Positions 16,846 through 24,536 of a stretch of DNA of 64,000 nt are shown in pieces. The notes beneath the pieces were generated by a model. The model saw nothing but the letters and a program-made list of their open reading frames with translations. It had not been told where the DNA came from and searched no databases. Source of the stretch: Nocardia goodfellowii (GTDB lineage: Bacteria; Actinomycetota; Actinomycetes; Mycobacteriales; Mycobacteriaceae); assembly GCF_017875645.1 (NCBI RefSeq), contig NZ_JAGGMR010000001.1:4526001-4590000 (forward strand), written 5' to 3'. How positions within the stretch are numbered: the stretch's first letter is position 1; every line of letters starts with the position of its first letter. The translations under genes were made by a program, and so were the position numbers.

Positions 16846-18198
16846 CTATGGGGCGGGTTCGGGGATCTGCCGGCGCCCTACGTGGAACACGACATTCAGC
16901 ACGATGGCGAGCAGGGTGCCGGTGGCCACGCCGCTCTTGAAGAACATTTCGGCGAAGGCGGGGAGCTGGTGGTAGAAGCGCGGAGCGTAGGCCGGAATCA
17001 GCCCGACTCCGAGCGAGAGCATGACGATCATCAGGTTGCTGGTGCGGTCGAAATCCACCCGCGCCAGGATCTGGATCCCGGCGACGGTCAGGGCGCCGAA
17101 GGTGACCAGCGCCGCGGCCCCGATCACCGGCTCCGGAATGGCGGCGGCCACCCGGCCCACGGGCTGGACGAGACCGAGCACGAACAAGATCACCCCGCCC
17201 ACGGCCACCGGGAAGCGGCTGCGCACCCCGGTCAGCGCGATCAAGCCGATGTTCTGCCCGAAAGTGGTGTAGACGAAGCCGTTGAAGACGCCGCTCAGCG
17301 CTGTCACGAGGCCGTCCACGCGCAGCAGCCGCGCGATCTCGTCCGGACCGACCGGCTTGCCCACCACCTGGCCGACCGCAAGCCCCTGTCCCGCGCCTTC
17401 GACCATGAGCACGAAGACGATGACGAGGAAAAGCAGGATCGAGGGGAGGTGGAATTGCAGAGCACCGAAGTAGAAGGGGCTCATCATGCCCACGATCGGA
17501 CCGGATCCGACATCGGTGAGACTGCCTATCCCCGTGGACCATCCGACGATCGCGCCGATGACCAACGCTGAAAGAATCGACAGCTGACCGAGCATGCCTT
17601 TGAACAATCGCCGGAAGATCACCATCAGCGCCATGACCGAAGCGGCCAGTGCGATGTGGCCGAGCCGGCCGTAATCGGACGCGCTCGGATCGGACCCGGC
17701 GATCAACCGGATGCCGACCGGAATGAGCGTCAGGCCGATCAGCGCGATGACCGTGCCGGTCACCACCGCGGGAAACAGCTTCAGCAACATGCTGAAATAC
17801 GGCGCGACCAGCATCCAGACCACACCCGCGACGAGCAGGGAACCGTAGACGGTGGCCATGCCCTGGCTCTGTCCGACCAGCACCATCGGCACGATTCCGC
17901 TGGATGCCGCGCCGACCACCAACGGCATCCGGATGCCGAACTTCCAGAGCCCCACGGCCTGTAAGACGGTACCGATGCCGGCCAGGACGAGGTCGATGCT
18001 GACCAGGCTGGCCAACTCCGCTTCGGTCAGGCCGATGGAGGTGCCGACCACGATGGGGACTACTACGACACCGGCGTACATGACCAGTGTGTGTTGCAGG
18101 CCGAGCAGCACCATGTGCACGAAACCGGGGCGTTCGTCGACCGCGGCCGTGCCGCTCGTCTCCGGCCGCACGCCGGGGTTCATTTCCTTGTCGGTCAT
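16846..18198 (-). CDS. NCS2-family nucleobase:cation symporter
   Basis: A 450-residue transporter of the xanthine/uracil permease family. GLQHTLVMYAGVVVVPIVVG is the first helix with the conserved QH motif, and FVYTTFGQNIGLIALTGVRSR contains the signature NIG-x-T segment of nucleobase-ascorbate transporters. About 12-14 helices. The family imports purines, urate, uracil and related heterocycles with H+ or Na+. It overlaps the second NCS2 gene by ATGA and precedes the UbiX gene by 14 bp, tying uptake to decarboxylation. Confidence 0.94.
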   Translation of the reverse strand: MTDKEMNPGVRPETSGTAAVDERPGFVHMVLLGLQHTLVMYAGVVVVPIVVGTSIGLTEAELASLVSIDLVLAGIGTVLQAVGLWKFGIRMPLVVGAASSGIVPMVLVGQSQGMATVYGSLLVAGVVWMLVAPYFSMLLKLFPAVVTGTVIALIGLTLIPVGIRLIAGSDPSASDYGRLGHIALAASVMALMVIFRRLFKGMLGQLSILSALVIGAIVGWSTGIGSLTDVGSGPIVGMMSPFYFGALQFHLPSILLFLVIVFVLMVEGAGQGLAVGQVVGKPVGPDEIARLLRVDGLVTALSGVFNGFVYTTFGQNIGLIALTGVRSRFPVAVGGVILFVLGLVQPVGRVAAAIPEPVIGAAALVTFGALTVAGIQILARVDFDRTSNLMIVMLSLGVGLIPAYAPRFYHQLPAFAEMFFKSGVATGTLLAIVLNVVFHVGRRQIPEPAP

Positions 18199-19607
18199 GG
18201 CAGGTCAGCTCGCGCCTGCGGGTCGGCCTGGCCGGCCGGTTCGGTGGCCAGGCGTTCGGATTCCTCGGCCGGAGCCTGTTCTTGTTCCGGCGCAACACCA
18301 TTGAGCAACAGGTTGAGCAGGAACGCCGCGATACCGCCCGCCGCGATGCCACTGGACAGCACGGTCTGCAACGGCCCGGGCAACTGGTCGTAGAAGTCGG
18401 GTGAACCGACCGGAATGAGCCCGAACCCGAACGCGATGGCGACCACGAGATGATTGCGCGGGTTGCTGAAGTCCGCTCCCAGCATCAGCTTGACGCCGAT
18501 CGCGCCGAGGGTGCCGAACATGACCACGCTGATGCCGCCGAGCACCGGTCCCGGCAGGGAGGCGATCACCGCACCGAGCTTGGGCATCAAGCCGATGAGT
18601 ACCAGGATCACACCGGCCGTGGCCACGACGTATCGGCTCATCACCCGGGTGATGCTGACCAGCCCGACATTGCCGCCGAAGGTGACGAACGGAAAGCTGC
18701 TGAATACCCCGGCCAGCGCGGTGCCGACGCCGTCGGCGCGCAACGCGCGGGCGATATCGCCCGGCCCGACTTTCCGGCCGACGACCTGACCGACGGCCAG
18801 GGTGTCACCCGTGGACTCCACCATATTGACCACCTGCACGATGAGCATCGGCAGGATCGCGGACAGGACGAAGGTCGGCGTACCGAACGAAAATGGTTCC
18901 ACCAGACCGAATATCGGCGCGTCCGCGGTGGCGGAGAAGTTGGTCAACCCGAGCGGCCAGGCCGCCAGGGTGCCGGCGCCGAGGGCGATGAGGATGGCGA
19001 ACCGGCCGATGGCCGGGCGCATCACCCGTTCCAGCACGACCACCAGCACGATGGTGGCGCCGGCGAGCAGCAGGCGCTTGGGTGCGCCGTGATCGGCCGC
19101 GGTCGCGGAACCGGCGATCATCGTCGCCGTCTTCGGCAGCAGCGAGAAGCCGATGATCGCGATGGTCGTGCCGGTCACGATCGGTGGGAAATACCGGGTC
19201 AGCTGGGCGAACCAGGGTGCGATCAACCAGGTGATGAGTCCGACCACGATGGTCGCGCCGAACACGGCCGGCAGCCCGGACTCCTTGCCCACGATGATGG
19301 CGGGGGTGATGCCGGTGAACGTGGAGCCCATGACGATGGGCAGCCGGACACCGACATTGAACAGTCCGAGGGTCTGCAGCAGCGTCGCCAGGCCACTGAC
19401 GAACACGTTCGCGGTGACCAGGGTCGTGATCTGCGCCGGGGACAATCCGATGCCCAGCCCGATGACCAGCGGCAAGGTGACCATGCCCGAATAGGCGACG
19501 ATCACGTGCTGCAGGCCGAGCGGTATCAGGTGCCGCGCTGGGGGAATCGAATCGACAGGGTCTCTGGTGGTTACCGACCGGCTTCGTGGTCGGGTGAAGA
19601 TCTTCAT
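18195..19607 (-). CDS. Second NCS2-family nucleobase:cation symporter
   Basis: A 470-residue paralogue of the downstream permease. LGLQHVIVAYSGMVTLPLVIG is the first helix and FVTFGGNVGLVSITRVMSRY carries the NAT signature. CAGGAG 5 nt before the ATG at 19607 supports the start. Two unlike NCS2 permeases in tandem suggest two substrates or two affinities, or a substrate/product exchanger. The gene follows the amidohydrolase by 71 bp, probably in one operon from 21085 down to 11446 or 13814. Confidence 0.94.
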   Translation of the reverse strand: MKIFTRPRSRSVTTRDPVDSIPPARHLIPLGLQHVIVAYSGMVTLPLVIGLGIGLSPAQITTLVTANVFVSGLATLLQTLGLFNVGVRLPIVMGSTFTGITPAIIVGKESGLPAVFGATIVVGLITWLIAPWFAQLTRYFPPIVTGTTIAIIGFSLLPKTATMIAGSATAADHGAPKRLLLAGATIVLVVVLERVMRPAIGRFAILIALGAGTLAAWPLGLTNFSATADAPIFGLVEPFSFGTPTFVLSAILPMLIVQVVNMVESTGDTLAVGQVVGRKVGPGDIARALRADGVGTALAGVFSSFPFVTFGGNVGLVSITRVMSRYVVATAGVILVLIGLMPKLGAVIASLPGPVLGGISVVMFGTLGAIGVKLMLGADFSNPRNHLVVAIAFGFGLIPVGSPDFYDQLPGPLQTVLSSGIAAGGIAAFLLNLLLNGVAPEQEQAPAEESERLATEPAGQADPQARADLP

Positions 19608-19678
19608 AACTACTCCTGGGCCGGCGCTGCGGTGGGATGAGTCGTGGAACGGGCCGGGCCGCGGCCGTGCGGGATCGG

Positions 19679-21085
19679 TCAGTGTGACCAGGGCTGGCGC
19701 AGGGCGGACATGCCCGCGCGCGAAATCAGTTGCTCTGCTTGGTATTCGGCCTGTTCGGCGGCGTCGTCCTCGTCGATCAGCAGACAGCGCCCGTCTCGAT
19801 AGACGATCTGCCCGCCGACGATCGTGATGTCCACATCGGAACCCCGTGCCGCATAGACCAGGGAACTCACCGCGCGGTGCAACGGTCGCAGGTGTGGCCG
19901 GTCGGCGTCGACGACGATGATGTCGGCCAGGCGGCCCGGCTCGAGCACGCCGGCATCGATGCCGGCGTAGCGGGCTCCCTCGCGGGTGGCCAGCTCGAGC
20001 GCGTCCTCGGCCCGGCACACGGTCGGGTCCAGGGTCGACAGCCGCTGGGCGAAGATCGACAGCTTCATGGCTTCGAAAAGGTCCTGCCGATGCCCGCAGC
20101 TCGGTCCGTCGCTGCCCAGCGACACCGCCGCGCCGCTGCCGCGCAGCTCACGCAGCCGGATCGTGCCGGAAGCGAGGTAGGCGTTGGAGGCGGGATTGTG
20201 TGCCACCCCGGCCCCGGCCGCGCCCACCTGTTCGACCTCGTCGTCGTCGAGCCAGATGGCGTGGGCGAGGGTCGCGCGGTGATCGAGCAGACCCTCCTTG
20301 GCCAGCCATTCGACCGGTCGGACGCCATAGGCCTCGAAGTAGCTCTGCGGGTCTTTGCTGCTCTCGCAGCAATGGGTGTGCCATTTGGTGTCGTACTCCG
20401 CCGCGAGTTCGACGCAGCCACGCACCAGGTCCTGATCCACGTAGGTGAGATTCAATGGGGCGGGCCATATTTCGACCTTCGACCCGCGCGGCCGATGCTG
20501 CATCGCCTCCCGGGTCATGGCGATCTCGTCGGCGGCGCTGTACCGGAACAGGCCCTGCGGCTGGCCACGCCGGGCGGCGATCTCGGTCCGGCCGCCGATC
20601 ATGCCGCGGGCGACGACGCCGCGCAGGCCCGCCGCCTCGATCACGTCCGCGACCGCCAGCGTGGTAGCCAAATCGCTAGGGGCGTAATGGTTGTCGACGA
20701 CAGTCGTGGTGCCGGCGCGCAGCGCCTCGACCACGCCGAGGCGCGCGGCGGCAACCGCGTCCGCCGTGGTCATGGCAATGGAGTAGGGCCACATGAACTC
20801 GCACAGCCAGGGCACGATCGACATGCCCTCGCCCAGGCCGCGAGCCAGGGCCTGATACAGGTGATTGTGGCCGTCGACGAAACCGGGCAGCACCAAGCGG
20901 CCGGTGCAGTCGATGACAGTGTCGGCTCGCCAGTCTCGCAGGTCGGCGCACGATCCGACCGCGACGATCCGCGAGCCGGTAATCGCTACCGCGCCCTGTT
21001 CGTACACGGTGCGCGCGTCGTCGACCGTGAGCACGGTCCCGCCGGTGAGTAGAAGATCGCAGTGCTGGGGGAGTGGAGGTGTCAT
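19679..21085 (-). CDS. Amidohydrolase, 8-oxoguanine/pterin-deaminase-like (COG0402)
   Basis: A 468-residue metal-dependent hydrolase. GFVDGHNHLYQALARGLGEG supplies the HxH metal ligands, WHTHCCES the third and fourth region, AHAIWLDDDEV the HxD-like proton-shuttle region, and SLGSDGPSCGHRQD the conserved Asp. COG0402 includes guanine, 8-oxoguanine, isoxanthopterin, cytosine and s-triazine deaminases. The ATG at 21085 is chosen because GGGAAGG lies about 13 nt upstream. Next to nucleobase permeases, deamination of a purine- or pterin-like ring is the best guess. Confidence 0.9.
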   Translation of the reverse strand: MTPPLPQHCDLLLTGGTVLTVDDARTVYEQGAVAITGSRIVAVGSCADLRDWRADTVIDCTGRLVLPGFVDGHNHLYQALARGLGEGMSIVPWLCEFMWPYSIAMTTADAVAAARLGVVEALRAGTTTVVDNHYAPSDLATTLAVADVIEAAGLRGVVARGMIGGRTEIAARRGQPQGLFRYSAADEIAMTREAMQHRPRGSKVEIWPAPLNLTYVDQDLVRGCVELAAEYDTKWHTHCCESSKDPQSYFEAYGVRPVEWLAKEGLLDHRATLAHAIWLDDDEVEQVGAAGAGVAHNPASNAYLASGTIRLRELRGSGAAVSLGSDGPSCGHRQDLFEAMKLSIFAQRLSTLDPTVCRAEDALELATREGARYAGIDAGVLEPGRLADIIVVDADRPHLRPLHRAVSSLVYAARGSDVDITIVGGQIVYRDGRCLLIDEDDAAEQAEYQAEQLISRAGMSALRQPWSH

Positions 21086-21242
21086 GGCCGCCGCTGCCTT
21101 CCCGGGCGGCACAGCCGCCTCAATTCCGTTGGCGTAGGGGGAGATATCTCCCCGGCCAGGCCGAGGCCCAGCACGTGCCGAACGGTTTAACCCAGAGCGG
21201 GAGGTCACCGGCAATGTGACCTGGCACACATGCCGTGGTCAC

Positions 21243-21257
21243 GGATACATGTAAACC
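21243..21257. promoter_or_regulatory. Candidate FCD-regulator operator, site 1
   Basis: GGATACATGTAAACC is an imperfect palindrome centred on CATG. It resembles site 2 (GGATTACATGCAATCC) in the same intergenic region and site 3 upstream of the GntR/FCD gene. It lies 158 bp upstream of the reverse amidohydrolase start. Confidence 0.4.
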
Positions 21258-21360
21258 GCTGGCTGTGATCGTTGTCAACCCCTCGGTCGAATCGAACTCG
21301 AATCCTGGGATGCGAGGCAGTACCGGCTGACCTGCTGAGATGAATCCAGTACGGCATCTG

Positions 21361-21376
21361 GGATTACATGCAATCC
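21361..21376. promoter_or_regulatory. Candidate FCD-regulator operator, site 2
   Basis: GGATTACATGCAATCC is a palindrome (GGATT-N-CATG-N-AATCC). The 12 bases TTACATGCAATC recur exactly at 23346-23357, just upstream of the GntR/FCD regulator gene, which suggests one regulator acts on both places. Confidence 0.5.
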
Positions 21377-21519
21377 GTTGACACGCCGGTCCCGCTGTGC
21401 TGAACTCGGTGCCATCGAGCCGGCAGTCGGGCCGGCCCGCCGCGGTGTTCACCCGCGGCCCGTAGGTGCGGTGATTCGCGGCCGGGGATCTATTTCCGAC
21501 CTCGTGAGGAGAATCGCAA

Positions 21520-22515
21520 ATGATCATCGATACTCATGTCCACCCGACGAACCTCGTCGACGAAGCGTGGCGGCACACCGGTGAACCGTTCACCGGCGAG
21601 CGGACGCTGGAAATGATGGACGGCCCGTTCTGGATCAACGGGAAACCGCGCCGGGTGGATATCAGCTGCATCATGCCGCCACCGGGAAATACGGCGTGGC
21701 GGGAGGGAAATCGCAGCGGCCGCGAGGGGATTCGCGACTACCAGGCCTACGTGACCTCGATGGTGCAGAAATACCCGGACCGGTTCGTCGGCAACTTCAT
21801 CTACAACCCGCGTTTCGGCCCGGAGAACGGGGCCGCCGAATTGGCTTTCCACGTGCGGGAACACGGCTACAAGATGATGAAGCTGCACGCCAACATGCAC
21901 TCGTACCGCCCGGACCGGGCACTGGACTGGTTGCGCCCCGCCCTGCGCGTGTGCGACGAGCTCGGTGTCACCGTGCTGATCCACACCGGTGACGGCCCGT
22001 ACTCCATTCCCACCCAGTTCTATCCGATCATCCGGGAGTTCCCCGGGGTAAATTTCATCCTGGGGCACTTCGGGATTCAGACCGGCGGCGTCTACTGTTT
22101 CGAGGCGTTCTGGATGATCCAGGACTCGACCAACGTCATCGGTGAGTCCGGCTGGCTGCTGCAATCTCGAATCGTGGAATTCGCGAAGGAGATGAAGAAG
22201 AGCAAGATGGTCTTCGGCACCGATTCGCCGCCGAACGAGCCCGGTATGTGGGCGCGCGAATTGGAAGTGCTGTGCCACAAGCCCCCGCAGGGCCTGGACT
22301 TGTCCGAGGACGACCTCGAGGGCTATCTGGGCAACAACATGGCGAAACTGCTCGGGCTGGCCCCGACCCCGCCGCCGAAGGATAAGGCGGAGGCGGAAGC
22401 CTACCTGCGCGGTGACATCACGCAGGCCTCGGCGACGAACTCGCACGCCGACCACTACAGCGGGTACACCCCGTCGGCGTGGGCGGAGGAGGCGGCGCTG
22501 GACGCCGCGAAGTAA
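21520..22515 (+). CDS. Amidohydrolase-2 family protein (ACMSD-like)
   Basis: A 331-residue TIM-barrel protein of the amidohydrolase-2 family. MIIDTHVHP gives the N-terminal HxH metal ligands, LIHTGDGP and LGHFGIQ the two central histidines, and FGTDSPPNEPG the metal-binding aspartate. The family includes non-oxidative decarboxylases (ACMSD, gamma-resorcylate and iso-orotate decarboxylases) and lactonases. GAGGAG precedes the ATG. It is divergent from the COG0402 deaminase and likely under the same regulator. A ring-opening or decarboxylation step in the same pathway is probable; the substrate is unknown. Confidence 0.9.
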   Translation: MIIDTHVHPTNLVDEAWRHTGEPFTGERTLEMMDGPFWINGKPRRVDISCIMPPPGNTAWREGNRSGREGIRDYQAYVTSMVQKYPDRFVGNFIYNPRFGPENGAAELAFHVREHGYKMMKLHANMHSYRPDRALDWLRPALRVCDELGVTVLIHTGDGPYSIPTQFYPIIREFPGVNFILGHFGIQTGGVYCFEAFWMIQDSTNVIGESGWLLQSRIVEFAKEMKKSKMVFGTDSPPNEPGMWARELEVLCHKPPQGLDLSEDDLEGYLGNNMAKLLGLAPTPPPKDKAEAEAYLRGDITQASATNSHADHYSGYTPSAWAEEAALDAAK

Positions 22516-22518
22516 CCG

Positions 22519-23310
22519 CTAGCGGGGGGACTCCAGCGGCGCGCGATACTCCGCGCGCCGCTGGGGTTTCGCTGGCTTCGTGTCGCCGGCCAGCAGGGAG
22601 AACTCCCGGCGGCGCGGGGAGGCGCCGGTCATATCCTCCCGGGTGGTCGCCTGCGACAGGCGCACGCGCAGGCGCGAGATATGGCGTTGCGCCACGGCTT
22701 CGGCGTATTCCGGATCTCCCGTGGCCATGGCTTCGACAATCTGAATATGTTCGTCCAGCGCGAACCGGGGGGCGTCCACGCTGCGCCACAGCGAGTGCAG
22801 TGCGAGATGCGATCGGCCGGCGATCGGCTCCAATGTCGCTGTGAGATGGGGGTTCGCGGCGATCTCCCGCACGGTGCGATGGAACCGGATATCCAGTTCG
22901 ACATGCGCGGCATGGTCGGTGCCGCTGCCGAGCACGCCCTCGTGCTCGGCCAGAATCTCCCGGAGCGCGGACAAACCGGCGGCGTCGAGCCGCGCGGTCG
23001 CCAGGCGCGCGGCGAGCCCCTCCAGCATTTCCCGCACCACATACAACTCACGCAGGTCGTCGATATCGACCTTGCTCACTTCGGCGCCCCGGCGCGAAAC
23101 ATGGTTGGCCAAGCCTTCGTAGATCAGGCGCTGCACCGCCTCGCGGACCGGCGTGCGACTGACATTGAGCTGCCGGGCCAGTTCGGGCACGCTCAGCGCC
23201 GTGCCGGGGGGCAACTGATTACGGAGAATGGCGGTTTTGAGGGCCTCGTACGTGCGGTCGGTGAGTAGTTCGCCGGAAGAGATGCTCTGCAAAATTGGCG
23301 ACTCTGACAT
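22519..23310 (-). CDS. GntR-family regulator, FCD subfamily
   Basis: A 263-residue regulator. The winged helix covers about residues 15-80 (LTDRTYEALKTAILRNQLPPG, VSRTPVREAVQRL). The C-terminal FCD domain (LREILAEHEG, DIRFHRTVREIAANPHL, H.QIVEAMATGD) has the D and three His that bind a metal and a carboxylate effector in FadR/LldR-type proteins. AAGGAGG 9 nt before the ATG supports the start. Effectors of this subfamily are usually small organic acids, which fits a UbiD substrate. It probably binds the CATG-centred palindromes at 21361 and 23344. Confidence 0.93.
   Translation of the reverse strand: MSESPILQSISSGELLTDRTYEALKTAILRNQLPPGTALSVPELARQLNVSRTPVREAVQRLIYEGLANHVSRRGAEVSKVDIDDLRELYVVREMLEGLAARLATARLDAAGLSALREILAEHEGVLGSGTDHAAHVELDIRFHRTVREIAANPHLTATLEPIAGRSHLALHSLWRSVDAPRFALDEHIQIVEAMATGDPEYAEAVAQRHISRLRVRLSQATTREDMTGASPRRREFSLLAGDTKPAKPQRRAEYRAPLESPR
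22533..22564 (+). terminator. GC-rich hairpin embedded in the 3' end of the FCD regulator gene
   Basis: CCAGCGGCGCGCG (22533-22545) and its perfect complement (22552-22564) enclose the loop ATACTC, followed on the + strand by GGTTTCGCT. It lies 17 bp after the forward amidohydrolase stop and within the coding end of the convergent regulator. It probably ends the forward transcript. Confidence 0.55.
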
Positions 23311-23343
23311 GGCGGGGCGCCTCCTTGTGCGTCAACATCGCCA

Positions 23344-23357
23344 TGTTACATGCAATC
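23344..23357. promoter_or_regulatory. Candidate FCD-regulator operator, site 3
   Basis: TGTTACATGCAATC shares TTACATGCAATC exactly with site 2 at 21361-21376. It lies 34-47 bp upstream of the FCD regulator start and overlaps the stop codon of the LacI gene, a position suited to autoregulation. Confidence 0.45.
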
Positions 23358-24356
23358 TTTCGGGCATCCGCAGCTGCGTCGGATGATCAAGCGCACCGCC
23401 AAAGTCTGGTCGGCAGGGCGCGTATCGGCCTCCCGCACCGCAGCCAAGGTCGACACCGCCGCCCGGCCGAAGTCGTCGAACGACCGGCCCACCGTCGTCA
23501 GCGGCGGCCAGCTGTGCGCGGCGGGCTGGGTCGCGCCGAAGCCCAGCACGGCGAGATCGTCGGGCACGCGCAGGCCCGACTCCTGAGCCGCGGCAAGTAC
23601 ATCGAGGGCCAAGCCGTCCGCGGCGGTGAAGATGGCGTCCGGCCGGTCCGCTTCGCGCAGCCAGTCCCGGACCTCCTCGCGTGAGTTCCGTCGATCCAGA
23701 CCGGTACGCCGCACCAGCGACGGATCGCCCCCGGCGGCCCGGATCCCCTCCATCCAGCCGCGGGCTCGATCGGCCACCGGTCCGGACTTGGAAGTGCCTG
23801 CGAGACAACCGATTCTGAGGTAGGAATGTCCCAGCAGATGCTCCGCGGCCAATCTGCCGCCCTGTCGGTTGGCCAGCGTCACCGAGGTCGCGTCGGCGCC
23901 GCGGGGCGCACGGTAGTTCAAATAGACCACGGGCACGCCGAAATCGGTGTGCGCGGCCCGCCCCGCGTCGATCTCCGACCGCACCAGCAGCAAGCCGCTG
24001 ACCTGAAACCCGGCGAGGGTGCGTGCGTAGCGGATCTCCTGATCCCGTGCGTAACCCGAATTGCCCAGCAGTACAAGCGAACCGTCGGCGAAAGCCGCTC
24101 GCTCGACGCCGCGGACCAGTTCGGTGAAGAAGCCCTCGCTGCTGTCGGGAACGACGAGCCCGATCGTGTTGCTCCGCGTCGAGCGCAGGGCCCGGGCCAT
24201 CAGGTTCGGCTGGTAGTCCAGCTCCGCGATGGCTGCCAGCACCTTGTCCCGAGTCGCGGCCGCGACGGGCCGGGGGCCGTTGTTGATCACGTAGCTCACC
24301 ACGGCCGGAGAGGTACCGGCCAGCCGGGCGACGTCGTTGCGAGTGGTCCGCTGCAC
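23346..24356 (-). CDS. LacI-family transcriptional regulator
   Basis: A 336-residue LacI/GalR protein starting at GTG 24356. The N-terminal HTH (TRNDVARLAGTSPAVVSYVINNG, then hinge LDYQPNLMARALRS) precedes a periplasmic-binding-protein-like effector domain (GLVVPDSSEGFFTELVRGVE, AIFTAADGLALDVL). It is divergent from the molybdenum hydroxylase large-subunit gene at 24537, and a perfect 16-bp palindrome with a central CG, the form favoured by LacI proteins, lies between them at 24394-24409. It is therefore likely to control that gene and itself. Confidence 0.94.
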   Translation of the reverse strand: MQRTTRNDVARLAGTSPAVVSYVINNGPRPVAAATRDKVLAAIAELDYQPNLMARALRSTRSNTIGLVVPDSSEGFFTELVRGVERAAFADGSLVLLGNSGYARDQEIRYARTLAGFQVSGLLLVRSEIDAGRAAHTDFGVPVVYLNYRAPRGADATSVTLANRQGGRLAAEHLLGHSYLRIGCLAGTSKSGPVADRARGWMEGIRAAGGDPSLVRRTGLDRRNSREEVRDWLREADRPDAIFTAADGLALDVLAAAQESGLRVPDDLAVLGFGATQPAAHSWPPLTTVGRSFDDFGRAAVSTLAAVREADTRPADQTLAVRLIIRRSCGCPKDCM

Positions 24357-24393
24357 AGGGTCAGCGTACGGGCTCGTGCGCTGGCCGCCCGTG

Positions 24394-24409
24394 GTCTACA
24401 CGTGTAGAC
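24394..24409. promoter_or_regulatory. Perfect palindrome, candidate LacI-family operator
   Basis: GTCTACACGTGTAGAC is a perfect 16-bp palindrome with a central CpG as in LacI/PurR operators. It lies 38 bp upstream of the LacI start and 127 bp upstream of the molybdopterin-subunit start, so it could control both divergent transcripts. Confidence 0.6.
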
Positions 24410-24536
24410 TGAGGCCCGGCTCCGGTCGGGAATGTGCCGACGCCCGCGGTGGACAGCGGCGGCTGGGTGGGAATGGACCGGCGGCCCCGACAGTCACCGG
24501 CGTCGCGAAAACGCCGCAGTCCCAAGGAGTCAGCTC

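Larger units (their letters stand above)
21086..21519. promoter_or_regulatory. Divergent promoter region of the N-heterocycle island
   Basis: These 434 bp separate two divergent amidohydrolase genes and contain no supported gene. Two related palindromic sites centred on CATG (21243-21257 and 21361-21376) are described separately. The region must hold promoters for both the long reverse operon and the forward amidohydrolase. Confidence 0.6.
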
